A stretch of 64,000 nt of DNA, taken from NCBI GenBank assembly GCA_023055425.1, contig JALGPY010000003.1, forward strand, positions 22,813,001-22,877,000, written 5' to 3'. The notes under the pieces are model-generated. The model was not told the DNA's origin and made no database searches. It worked only from the letters and a program-made list of their open reading frames with translations. A program made the translations under genes and the position numbers. Source of the DNA: Linanthus parryae (Eukaryota > Streptophyta > Magnoliopsida > Ericales > Polemoniaceae). Within the stretch, counting starts at the first letter, position 1, and every line of letters starts with the position of its first letter. Shown here piece after piece: positions 11,509-26,926 of this stretch.

Positions 11509-14500
11509 TATTTTCTTCTAAAAAGATATAATATATCTAACTAGTGCATCACCCGTGCCCTCAGGGCACTACCACCTGTTACTCACGATCACTGTCGTCT
11601 CTAGGTTTCCGAAGGCCTAGGCGATTCCAACTCCTGGGCCCTCTTTGTAAAGAAAAATATTCATGTCATAATCACAGATTATTTTAAGAAAGTAGATGAA
11701 TTCAGTTTTGTTACTTACAGAATATATATTGGATTGTAATTCAATATAATTTTGTCAAAGAAACGTGTGAATCATACTTTATGTATGTGAATTTAATCAT
11801 TAAAAATCGGGGCCCTCCCGTTATTGGGGCCCTAGGCAAGCCGTAAGTTGGCCTAATGGTAGAGACGGCCCTGCCCACGATCTAACGACTGTAATACTGC
11901 ATGATTCCTCAAAAACATGCAAGAAGAATGACAATGTAATGAATGTCAATACTTAAATCAGACATGAGAAGTTCAATATGACGGAATGTTAAACCGGTAA
12001 CGACGATTAACCTTACATGGAACAATTTGTCAGAATAAGTAAACCATAAATGTACATCAAATTCTTCTACTAATGTGAAAATCACAATTTACATTCGCTG
12101 GAGTGCAATCTAATGGAGACTTAACTTCGTCTTCCTTTTTCACAAAAAGAACATGTGTCCTTCAAGAAATAATACCTAACCAATGGAGTAGTGGTGCTGG
12201 TTAAATGATAAAATTCGAGAGTACCATAATTCCAAGGGAATTTACATCAACCTGAAAAATAAAAGAAATATAAAATTAGTAGAACTCCAAAGTCAGAAGA
12301 AAATAATGCTTAAGTTGTAGCATACTTAAGACTAAACTCTTGTACCAGAGGTGATAGACAGATTCAGTAGACGGATAACCAAATATGACTTGAAACTTGC
12401 CAAATGCAAGAGAACTAACATGATATTAATGTGAATTAACCAATCTATACTTAATCCAAAGCTCAACTTCAGAGCTTTCCTTGAACTTTTCCAAAAAGAG
12501 CAAATACATCAATTCTTGATTGCTTAAAAGAGTAACGAAAAGAAAAACTGTAATCAAGTCTCATTAGGAAATTAAACTAAGTTCAAATAATATTATGTCC
12601 TGTATACTTGCCTATTATTTAGCACGAACTAACATCCAAATTAGTTAGCTTTCTTAGGGATGTAAAGTTTTAGCTTTCTGGTAATAGCATGACATGCAAT
12701 ACTACACTTGAAGAAATCAAGCCAGAAAACAGAGTTAACACCCAATATCACAGAGTCGACACCCTATATCCATGCTTGAGATTGTATAAAGAACCTGAAG
12801 CTTTCTTTTCTCATGAAAGAAAATAAAAATTTAAAGAATGAATGTCTGCACAGTAACAGTAGAGACCCTTTTTGCTTTTAGTATACACCAAGGATTGCAA
12901 AGCAAAGCAAAGAAAGGCTAGGAAAGGAGTGTGACCCGTTCTTGCGTTAGAGATAAACCATATACAAACATCAATCATCTATATATTTCACTTACGGGAG
13001 CAAACATTAAAGCCACTGAAATGCCACAAAAAACTAAGAATGCAAAAGTACTCATTAGAATGAAGAAGTACTAAAAGTTGAGAAAGATTTACAGTAGTAA
13101 CATACCATTAGTAGTTCACCTTTGTATTATGAATCGGGAGAGTCTCTAATTTCTGAGTTTCATAATCTCAAATTAAGAAACAAAAACATTACTTCCTTGA
13201 AGGCCTAAAATTGAAACAAAGGAATTGACATTCATCACACGTTCACCAAGAAAAAGAAAAAAAAAAATACAATCGTTAATCATCAAACACTTGTTATTCA
13301 TTAGTAACCAGAAAGAATGCTCAAATGCCTCATTTCGGGTGATATATAAATAGTTAGTGAACACATATAAACTGTACTGCGAGCTATAAAGTCATAAGAG
13401 GAGAACACATATAAACTGTACTGCGAGCTATAAACATGAAACCATGACTAAGAAAAACTTGACAATGTCCAAATGGACGCCCTAATAGAGGTGGTGAGGA
13501 ACTCTGCTGGTTGATAGCAATGGATGATTGGGGTGCTCAGATTCCTAGAGTCCAGAGAGTGAGCGATTATGAGCTTAGGAAAGATAGATCGCCAAGCCTT
13601 TTAGTCTCTAACCCAGAGAGTATAGAACAGCAAAAAGAAACAATGTAGACGTACATCACGGGACGGGAGTTCTAAAAAGAAACTAAAGATGGAAGGAATC
13701 ACATATATCTTAACAGCGTACAACATAAATTCCTTCAAATTCCTTCAAACCCGGAGGGAAAACATAAAAGTACTAATTACTATAGATCACTCACATGATT
13801 AATGTGAGTAAGAAAACACAAATTTGTCGGCAGTGAAACCCAAATCTAGGGTAGCACGAAAAAATAACACAGAAGAAAGAGGTCGATTTTATGATAATGG
13901 AGCACGAAAAGCTTTTACCTTGGTTACGATGGAACCACCTGATTCGGTCTACACCATTGTCCCATTTGATTCAGTCGCGACTACCTGCAGAAAGAGAAGA
14001 TAGATTTTATTCACCACTATCGACCAAAACCGAAGGAATTAGAATCCCCAGTCGAGGGGTTCTACCAGAGAGCCGGCAAATCCCACGCTTCAGTTGTGGG
14101 TTGCGAGAGAGGCACAGGGCATTGAGATCGGGGAGAGAGGCAGAAGGCGAAGAGAGTGAGACTGAGAGAGAGAGAGTATTCTGAGATAGAGGAGAGAGGG
14201 GAGATGAAGGAGTTTGAAATTTAAAACTTCTTTGACAACCGGGGATGAGACGTGTAGGAGGAGAAAGTGAAAGGGATGAGACGTGCAGGGATGGGAGGTG
14301 TAGCAGGAGAAAGTGAAGAGATATACCCACTATTCTCTCTATCTCTCTCTATTCTCTACTTTTCAAGATAAAGAAGATAACAGGAGTTCTTGATGAGCTT
14401 GTTTGCCGTTTGGGTGCCGTAAAGGCTGTTTGGGAGAGCTAAATGCTGTTTGTTTGAATTAAGACATTTTTGGGATAGCCTATTCAATCAGTCCTAGATT

Positions 14501-14966
14501 GTTATATAGATTAGTGCTTCTATAAGGCAGGCCTTATTTTCCCAAGAAAACTGACCCGTCATTTAAAATTTACACCCGACCCATCCTAATTGCAAACTGT
14601 AATGGTATATTTTGTCCCTATCCGTCCAAATCACAGGACATGTGACTCAGTTCTCAGTTTGAGTTGGGTTCCGGTTGCTTATGTTGACCCTATTTATGTC
14701 GGTACTCATACAATAAATGACATTATGTAACTAAAAAAATGTCCAATCTTTTTTTAAACCCAACTTTTTTTAACCCAATTTTTAAAAAAGGCCATTTAAA
14801 AAAGGCCCAATTTTCTCCCCAAAACACACCCTTACGGCCTTACCTCCCAACGTGGTGTGTATTTATCTATGCGCTTGTCTATTCAATTTGGACCCGCAGT
14901 CACGTTTTTGTCCGTTCATTCCTCCATCCAAGCCGTGATTCAGCAGGAAAACCCTAATCGTCGGAC
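11509..14966. other. Long gene-free region between F-box 1 and F-box 2, possibly an unclassified insertion
   Basis: No coding gene recognised. Near 11540 a GTGCCC-TCA-GGGCAC hairpin follows ACTAGTGCATCACCC, and near 14495-14515 a related TATATAGATTAGTGCTTC occurs in the same direction. These could be ends of one insertion of about 3 kb, possibly Helitron-like, but the class is not established. A GA-rich tract is at 14110-14190. 14520-14966 is the AT-rich upstream region of F-box 2. Confidence 0.35.
13359..13434. repeat. 32-bp direct repeat with 12-bp spacer
   Basis: Positions 13359-13390 and 13403-13434 are identical, beginning GAACACATATAAACTGTACT and ending GCTATAAA. This looks like a local duplication. 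No function is visible. Confidence 0.9.
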
Positions 14967-15625
14967 ATGGCTGACTTGCCGGCGGACGTCGTCGAGGATA
15001 TCCTGTCACGGCTGCCTATGAAACCGCTTATGCGCTTCAGGTGCGTTTGTAAAGCCTGGCTCGCTTTAATCGACAGCCGTGATCATGAAATTGCATCTCA
15101 AACGATCCTTCCAATCTCTGCCTCGTAGTTGGTGGTTTCAGACTTGATTCTCTTAGCCTGGATACTCTCTTCTTGATGTAGCTGTTTGGTCCTTTTTATA
15201 CAACAACGATGTGTCATGTGTATGATGTTTGTATTTTGAAGCCACACGCCAAAAAGCACCCAAAGTTGCTTGTTTCTGAATTTGAAATGACTTTACCGCT
15301 ACCTCCTGGTGGGGTCTTATACGGTTTAGGGTATGACTCTGTAGTGAAGGTTTATAGTCTGAAGTCGAATTGGGGGAGGAGGATTCAAGATTTCCATTAT
15401 TTACCTCGTCCATGAGCGATGTGTTGGTGTGTTTGCTAGTGGTTCTTTACATTGGGTTGTGGCTCGTAACTTTGAGGAGCTTCCGGATTGTTTCATTGCT
15501 GCATTTAATCTTGACACTGAGGAATATCGGTTGGTTCCCATGCCTAACTTGGTGATAAGCATTTTTGTATGATTGTGGAGCTGTCAGGAGGGTCTATGTG
15601 TTTATTATATAACTACGTTAACTAC
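14967..15625 (+). pseudogene. F-box 2: decayed F-box/FBA gene, 5' part
   Basis: The ATG at 14967 gives MADLPADVVEDILSRLPMKP, then 'LMRFRCVCKAWLALIDSRD', a full F-box. Next to it an indel shifts the frame: expected F-M-K-L-H-L appears in another frame near 15085, and the original frame stops at 15128. FBA pieces follow in mixed frames: LPPGGVLYGLGYDSVVKVYS, SLKSNWGRRIQ, then GSLHWVVARNFEELPDCFIA and AFNLDTEEYRLVPMPN. Much of the central coding sequence is missing. A remnant of the short last exon is at 35062, beyond a 17.7 kb Gypsy array, so the insertion split this locus in its intron. It is dead as a protein gene. Confidence 0.88.
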
Positions 15626-16271
15626 GAGTTGCATTAGCTTATGTATAATGGCTAAATATTATTTTGCACCATGCATGGTTCTTATTTTGGTATTCACACT
15701 GTTATGATTCACGAAAACATATATGAAATTACATCTTGGAAATTTACAATCGGTTCTGATCCTTACATGTATGACTTATCTTTTTTTTTCAAGGAATGTA
15801 ATAATATTTCCAGTGGTTTATTCTGCATTCTTTGCAAATATTACGACTATAGTTGTAAGTTGTATGTTCTTGTTCCTCATTTTCAAATCTCTGGTTCCAT
15901 GAAGTTTTATTCTATCTATTTACGCTATTATTTGTTAGGGAACTTACGATCTAGTTTCGCTGTGATTGTCTACATATATCAGGGCTGCCCTTGGTTTCTT
16001 ACACATGGACTAGTAGAGTGTTACAAGAAGTTTTGATATGCTGTAAATTGATTCTCTAACAAGTTGTTCTGTAATATGTTTATGTAATCCCTTCCCATGT
16101 CTCGTGTTTTCTGCATTTTGAAACCCAACCTCGATTATCTCTTGGCTGGGGAGTGAAAATGCTATCTCTCTTTATTTCTTTCATTGAAAAGGCTTTTAAT
16201 TAATCATAAGCAGGGATGCGCGAGGAGGGCAGACATAGTGAAATTTCAGTGTTTCCAACTCCCAGATATTT
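15626..16271. other. Intronic remnant of F-box 2
   Basis: No gene seen. AT-rich sequence between the last FBA-like codons and the SINE-like element, presumably the start of the old F-box 2 intron. Confidence 0.4.
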
Positions 16272-16510
16272 GTTGCCGCCCCAGGGCGTAGCAAAGTTGG
16301 TACTCTGTGGGGTAGATTTGCTCGAAGGTGCAAGGTTCAGAGTCGTGGCAGCCACAGTGTGAGAGTTTCACCCTTAACAGATGGACTCTTTGTGGTCACC
16401 ATGCAATGACCCTCCCCCATTGGGAGACCGCTGCGTACCTGATTATCCCTCTCTGGTGGCTTGGACGGTGCCAGAGGAGGAGCTAGGGTGCCTGTCTCCA
16501 CCTTTTGCTC
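16272..16510 (+). mobile_element. SINE-like, tRNA-derived element
   Basis: An A-box-like TAGCAAAGTTGG (16289-16300) and a B-box-like GGTTCAGAGTC (16334-16344) lie 45 bp apart, like the internal RNA polymerase III promoter of tRNA-derived SINEs. The text after the B box (GGCAGCCACAGTGTGAGAGT near 16347) resembles the plant Au SINE layout. The 3' end and target duplication could not be fixed. Confidence 0.55.
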
Positions 16511-17197
16511 AAAGTCCGAGCTATATGGTTTTGCAATCAATTTAAGTTGTAGCCCCAATATCAAAATTTCTACCTTGATTTTCTAATTCTGGAAGTCATA
16601 TGTAATCATTTCCATGTCTTATTTGTTCATATAATCATATTTAAGGATTAGAGTAGAGGAAAAATATAAAATGTTTGCATGGGAAGTTTTTTCTATTTTG
16701 ATAGAAACCCAATAATTCGTACCTTATTATAGGAGCAAAAGATATGCATTTTTTTTTTTTACTATAGTAAGAACTAGAATATTGTTAAGAGTCAAACCTT
16801 TCTTGTGATTCGCTCTAACAAAACAGAGAGAAAGTCGTTTGCCGACACCAACACAATTCTTTACTTGCCTTCCAACACTACATATTGAATGAGACCACTG
16901 GTTTGATTGTACTTCTAGTCTTAGGCCTTTCTTAGCTTTCGTTCTTTGAGTGATTCTTTTACCTGACCTATTCATTGTAACAGGAGAAATAGAATGATGT
17001 TCTGCCCTCTCCTTCGCTCCAACGTCACCTATTTTGATTGAATAAATGATTTGCTTGATGAAATAATTATTATATTATCTATTTTTATTTTGGTCCTGAA
17101 TTGGTGAGTATCAGATCAGAATGTATTTTCTATTTTCAAAGAGAAGATAACAACAAATAGGTGTTATTTTTATGAGCGAATGAGATTGAATCCGGTA
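16511..17197. other. Gene-free stretch left of the Gypsy array
   Basis: AT-rich, no coding or RNA signal recognised. The last five bases (CGGTA, 17193-17197) are the left target-site copy of the Gypsy array. Confidence 0.5.
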
Positions 17198-20800
<3,603 letters not shown>

Positions 20801-21008
20801 TCCTTCCCTCCTTGGACTAAGCTTCGTCCTCGAAGCTTGAACGCGGTACTAGGTCTTACAGGTCACTATTTAAGTCACAACTACCATAACAACAATTAGC
20901 AAGCAAATGAAATGCACAAACAAAAACAGGGTCTTTACATCTTCCCCCACTTAGGACTGAGCTTCGTCCTCGAAGCTCGAGAGAGTTCCTAAAGGTCTCT
21001 AGAGGTTT

Positions 21009-22330
21009 CTAATATGAAAAGAAATGCATGGTGATAGTGACAAAGAGCGTACCTGTCACCACATTGTGTGCCGCTTCTTCCTCTACTTGGTTCATCATAT
21101 AGATTTGGCCACCTGGCCTCTGGTTGTTGCCCTGAGCTACATTCCTTCCATTTCCGTTTCCATTGTTTCTAGCTCCATTGTTACCGTTGCCACCATTGGC
21201 AGTCACATTCTTGTTATGCGCCCCATTGCCATTGCCATTGTAGTTTTCCTGCTAGTAGGTGTTCTCATTCTGGTTATGGTTGTTCCCCTGATAGTTATTT
21301 CCATTCCCTTGATTGTTCCCTCCATTATTTGCAGCTTTCCTTTTGTTGCACTCGTACCTCCTGTGGCCCAAGATGCCGCAATAGTCGCATGCTACCTTCC
21401 TTCCATCACAAGTAACACATGGGTGATCCCCGTTGCATCTTTTACAATAGAAGTGGCGAGCAGGCCTCGCCACCTGGTTGTGTTTGTTCCGGCCATTCCC
21501 ACGGTTCGGGTGGTAATTTCCTTTATCATTGTCAGCTTTGAAATGCTTGTCCAACCCCTGGTTGTTGTTTCTTCCTTGGCCATAGTTTCCAGCCTCTTGG
21601 CCTTCCGCCTTCCTCTTTCCTAGCTGTTGTGATAGCTCTTGGTCGACCCTCCAAATGTTTGTAGCTATCCCATAGGCTTCAGACATGGTGTCGTAGGTCC
21701 TCGTAAGCATGGTCCTCTGAAGGGTGAGCCTAATACCTGCTATGAAGCGGGTGACCATGCGTCCTTCCGTGGGCACTGTGTCTTTTGCAAATCGTGCTAA
21801 CTCCACGAACTTGTCATAATAGTCCGTCACGGAATCGTTTCCCTGCTTCAACGCGATGAATTCATGATACTTCTTTTCCTTGACGTGCTCTGGATAGAAG
21901 TTTGCTCTCATAGCAGCCTTCATTGCTTCCCAGTTAAAGCCTTCTTTAGCTACGAGCCTTGCTCGATTAGCTGTCCACAGTTGTCGGCCTTGTCCTTGAA
22001 ATAGAAAGCCGCCTCATTGACCTTGAGGGCGTCGGGACATTCCATTGCATGGAAGATTTTATCGAAGTCCCTGATCCAGTTTTCGAGCAGCACTGGATCC
22101 TCTTTCCCGTTAAAGTTGCTCGGGTTCCTCTGACCTATCTTCTTAGACCAGTCTGGTTCCCGTTCATTGGCAACAGTGTTGTTTAGATTGCCCTGGTTGT
22201 TGTTCACAGCCTGAACAAACTGACCCATCTGAGCGATCAGCTGAGTTACTTGTGGGTGCAATTCTTCAACTCCTTCCATTTGGGTAGACGCGTTGCTTCT
22301 GGTGGCGTAGCGGTGTTGCCTATCGTTCAT
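21009..22330 (-). pseudogene. Gypsy gag, copy 1 (frameshift and stop)
   Basis: From the ATG at 22330: MNDRQHRYATRSNASTQMEG, then the retrotransposon gag core 'SNFNGKEDPVLLENWIRDFD'. A 1-bp deletion near 21968 (compared with copy 2) shifts the frame. The core resumes at 21923 (MRANFYPEHVKEKKYHEF, 'SVTDYYDKFVELARFA'), then a CKRCNGDHPC and CDYCGILGHRRYEC zinc-finger region. A TAG at about 21251 replaces a CAG seen in copy 2. After the stop come Asn/Gly-rich repeats and AAHNVVTGT, normally the start of protease, where retroviral-type homology ends. The protein would coat element RNA; this copy is broken. Confidence 0.85.
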
Positions 22331-22913
22331 ATGCCCTATAAGATTTCTTATCAATTACGCGATTCGGAGGGTATGAAAATAGGTATGGATATTACGCACA
22401 AAAACGGTTCTAACCGTGCAAGAAGACATTGTACAAATACGCACACAATGGCAAATCATATAAGAGACTCATTGCGATTTGCGAAAATTGAGAATTTAAT
22501 GCTCACAAATAACGAAGCATATAGCGAAGTGCGATTAACCAATCAGAAATTAGCACAAAGCCAGGTAAAACACCCTTAAGTCATGTAAGAAAGAACATAC
22601 ATAAGTGTACGGTATAGTATTTCAAAACCAAGGATGAGGGTTGGGGGGAAATACCCCAGTCAGTCACTGGTCATTCGAACATGTATAAGCACTAAGGCTT
22701 GAAAATGGAATGAAAGTAAAGATAAGTAACACATATCATTTAGGCATGCGAGGATAAACAAGAGACATAACCCAAAATCCCCGGCTTATTCAGATTTAAC
22801 TTTTCAGTTTTTCTTGCCCTACCAAATTCAACTTCAAGTTCGAAATGAGTTTTGGTTACTTTCAAAAATCTTAGTTATAAGTGTTTTCTCCCTACAGTCC
22901 TACTGGTGTCACT

Positions 22914-22925
22914 GCTCAAATACCA
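22914..22925 (-). other. Gypsy primer binding site, element 1 (degenerate)
   Basis: Minus strand TGGTATTTGAGC, two changes from the initiator tRNA-Met type TGGTATCAGAGC, 2 nt from the LTR 2 end. Confidence 0.7.
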
Positions 22926-22927
22926 AC

Positions 22928-25900
22928 TGTTACACCCCCGATTTCCATAGGAGTCGGAAACCGGTTGGTGCCCTCCGTACAGGGGATTTTACCCTTTCGT
23001 ATAAGGAGTGGTAACAACAAACAAGTGAAACAAAACATCCAACTACTGATTTATTACGATAAAAGTTTACAACATCCGTGATTGGTTCCAAACTGGACAC
23101 CGAGTCTAACAAAACATATTTTACAACAAAAAAGGCTCTCCGGTTAATTACTAAGCTCTACTGTTTGCATGAGAGAACGTGTCGTGATCCCAGCGCGTTA
23201 TCCCAAGCAACCAATAAAAATCCTGCGGGAAATTTAAAAGAAACAAGGACGCAGTTTTTTGAGTATCAGTAAAAACTGAGTGAATAAACAACTTAGCATG
23301 TAAAACAGAGTGGCTGAGAAAGATTACGGGGTTCCGTGTTTAAAAGAGTTTGAAAAGTAACAGAGTATAAGTATATACATCAGAGTAAAGACTTGAATCA
23401 TTTTCAGAAACATAAGTACTAGTAGAAGTGACGATTATCAGAGTCTTCCAAAAGTTGTTGTCTCTAAACTGATAGTTATTATGAGTAACAAATTTGTTTA
23501 TCGAGATGTTCACACGTTTCCAAACGTGAAATGAAACAAGTCATATTATGATGTCGCAGTAACCATGGGAGACAAGGGTAAATAGAAAAGGATGATACTG
23601 GCTTGTAGGGGGTTATGATAACCCAACCTTTTTACCAAGCTTTAAAGACGATTCCAACCGTCCCGCTAGTCATCATACAAGCAGCTTCTAGACCTTAAGT
23701 GTCGACACCCCCTTAAGATTGTAAGTCAGAAGAGTAGTACTAGAATACTGGACTCTCACCAACAAGGTGAAGAGCCGAGGAACGAAGTCCCCAACTTAAA
23801 GCAGGTCCAAGACTCCAACAAGAAGTCAAGGCATTCTACCTGAATAAATAATTACGGCAGTAGCCAACTTAGTAACAAGCGACGTAGGCGTATAGCACTG
23901 TCACAGACCCAACTGGTTCCGGTACTTGCGATTCTTTCACTTTACGTTATTAATGAATTTTGATTGTGTGATATTTGAATAATAAGTTTTCTGATTTGAA
24001 GACAAGTAGTAAAGTGGCGATTTAAAACCAAGTATAGCATGTTTGGCCAAAAGAGAACAAAGTACAACAGTTATTTATAAATAAACAAGTATATCACATG
24101 TATATTTTGAGACGTGAAATAAAAATCACATTTTGACACTATAGGAGATAAGCACGCAACACTATGCATGAATACTCACCATGAGAGCCGAAGATACGCA
24201 AGTTGCACTACAGGTAGACAACGACTGGTTCTACGAAGTCAGGCTCTACAAACAAACACAATAGTCCTAATCACAAACAAGTTTGGTTTACAACGTATGA
24301 CGATGCATGTGTCATATTTGAAGGCAAGCGGAAACTCTAAGTAATTATATACACCTAATTATATTACGAAAGCAAATTCTATATAGACTACCAAGTCATG
24401 AATCTCAAAAACAATTTTAGAAAATTAAATATTAAATTTTAAGAATATAAAAATATTTATTTAAACAAATTTATGTATTGATAAAATAGTATTAAACTTT
24501 ACAATTTATTGTAATTCCAATAGTATATGAAGTAAAACGAAATATAGATTTCATTTATAGTTTAAGCAAAATAATATTTATTGAGTATATATATTTAAAC
24601 ATATGGAAAATATATTTTATTAACTTATTTTCAAGAACTAATTATAAATATCTATTTGTAAACAATTTCTAATCCGTGTAAATGTTTCTTTTGATTTATA
24701 TTATAAAATGTTTATTTGTATATATTTATTCTAGTTATTAAATTAACAGAATTTCAAAAAATATTTATACTAACTAAATACACAAAAGTAATTACATGTA
24801 TTTGTATATGTATATGCAGTTTAGGGCTAAAGACAGCAAGCACCCCCACTACAACTAATAACTTTTAAAGATGTGACAAAACATGCCCTCAAAGTTTCAC
24901 ATAGCACAAAATTACCCCCCCCCACTGAAACACAACAGATACATCTTCTTCTTCCTCTCGAGTAATACGGCGATCCAAACACCCAGATGCGAATAGGAAT
25001 GCAAAGACAAGATTTGGATGAAGCAAATTGAACTGAGATTGAGCGGAGAGAGTACCCAAACAAAAATTAGTTGATTCGGTGAAGAGGAGCTTCGGATCGA
25101 GGTTTTGTCGGAGCTTCGGACAGTGATGGTGGCGTCAGGGTTCTGGGTCGTGGTCGTCGGATTACTCCGGTGGCTGGGCTTCGTCGGCGCGCAATCAGAC
25201 ATGCGGAGAGAGGTGGAGGAAGAGACGGATGGAGGCGGGGAAGAGTCAGCCGATTGCAGCAGCGGTAGCGGCGTAGGGCTCTGTCTCCGGCGTCGGATGT
25301 TGCTGCTTCTGGGTTGCTGTCGAGGCCGAGAGAGAGGGAGGTGAGTCCGAGAGTGAGAGGGGTGGTGTGTGGTGATGGTGATTGGAGGTGAAGGGGGCTC
25401 ACTGATGGTGGTGGATTGCTCTGTTTTCAGGTGTAAAAAAGAGGCTTTTGGGCTATTTTCAGTGGGTTTCTTCGGGTTAACACAAAGGGTGATATGGGCT
25501 GGGTTTGTGAGATGAAGGGAAAGGAGGTGATGGTGGTGGATGCAAGGTGGAACGGTGGTGGTTTTGGAGGAGATTGTAGGTGGTGGCTGATTGGGGTGTT
25601 GTTGGTTGTTCTCGGCAAAACAGGGCCGAGAGATGGAGGTGAAGAAGGTGAAGAGGATGAAGAAGAAAAGGGGGTTAAGAAGAGATGAGGGAGATAGGTT
25701 GATGTGAATTGAGAGAAGCTAGGCTAGCTAGCTGGAGAGAAAGCCACGCTCGGCGTGGTTGTCGCAGGAGAAGAGTACGGAGATGAAGGAGGTGCTGGTC
25801 GGGGGCTGAAGCAGAACACAGCAGAGGAAAAAAAAGAGATGCGATGGGAGAGAGAAAAAGATTGGGTGTGGTTGGGTCACGCAATTACGCGGTGGTTTGC

Positions 25901-26159
25901 GACGCGATAAGTGACTAGAAACGCAACGAATAATAAAAACTCGAAGTAATTTTTAGACGCGACGATTATGTTGAAGCGTGACGAAAATTAATACGAGACA
26001 CATAATTTATACGAAAATAAAATGATTTCGGCTGAAAGATTAAACGTTGAGTGACAACGTAAGTTTGTCTGAAATAGTGAAATTCAACTGATAAAATAAA
26101 CTTTTGACTGACAAAGTAAATTTGGAATGTTTAAAAATAAAAATAATAATAATAATAAC

Positions 26160-26206
<47 letters not shown>

Positions 26207-26717
26207 TAATAATAATAATGTGACAGATAAACGAAATGCGACTGACAAAAAAAATAAGTCTGACTAATAAAACAAGATTTCATTATAAAACAAAAGTTCG
26301 ACTGACGAACGCATTATGACAACAAAACGGAGTTCGACTAGAAAACGAAAGTTGACTGAAAACTGTTAAAATTAATTTGACTAATGTTTTTAATAAAATT
26401 TAAAATATTAATTTTGAAGAAAACTCTTCAACGTTTTATTTTAATAAACATTTACTACACTATTAATTTAAAATTTATAGTTAACTTATTATTTAAAACG
26501 AAACGATATTATTAAATAACATTATAGGAATATATAAATTTATCAAGATAGTTATAATCGCAGAGTTTATCACTACGACATAAATCACACGCAATATATG
26601 CAGCGTCTTATTACGACTAACACTAATATCAAACAATACGATTCTCACATTTTCGAATAATAAATATAGTGTTTAAAATTACTAAAATAACCCTATAGTA
26701 AAATACGGGTTGTTACA
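22928..26717 (-). mobile_element. Gypsy LTR 2 (shared middle LTR), 3790 bp
   Basis: Starts TGTTACACCCCCG (one change from LTR 1 and 3) and ends CGGGTTGTTACA. It serves as 5' LTR of element 1 and 3' LTR of element 2. An interrupted (AAT)n array is at 26136-26219. Confidence 0.9.
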
Positions 26718-26926
26718 TAACTTCCCTCCTTGGACTAAGCTTCGTCCTCGAAGCTTGAACGCGGTACTAGGTCTTACAGGTCACTATTTAAGTCACAACT
26801 ACCATAACAACAATTAGCAAGCAAATGAAATGCACAGACAAAAACAGGGTCGTTACATCTTCCCCCACTTAGGACTGAGCTTCGTCCTCGAAGCTCGAGA
26901 GAGTTCCTGAAGGTCTCTAGAGGTTT

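Larger units (their letters stand above)
20801..22927 (-). mobile_element. Gypsy internal region 1 with two polypurine tracts
   Basis: On the minus strand it runs PBS (22914-22925, TGGTATTTGAGC), gag, then directly a pol 3' remnant. Two PPT-like segments are present: one beside LTR 1 (20801-20815) and one at 20940-20952, which itself follows an LTR-end-like GGGTCTTTACA. Both are followed on the plus strand by a GCTTCGTCCTCGAAGCT motif. This suggests a duplicated 3' end. Almost all of pol is missing. Confidence 0.8.

Noticed and set aside
11520..14520. Helitron or other 3-kb insertion between F-box 1 and 2
   Set aside because: The start resembles some plant elements (CATCACCCGTGCC plus hairpin), but the end TTAGT is not a proper CTRRT terminus and the two ends are direct, not diagnostic. 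Kept only as an open remark.
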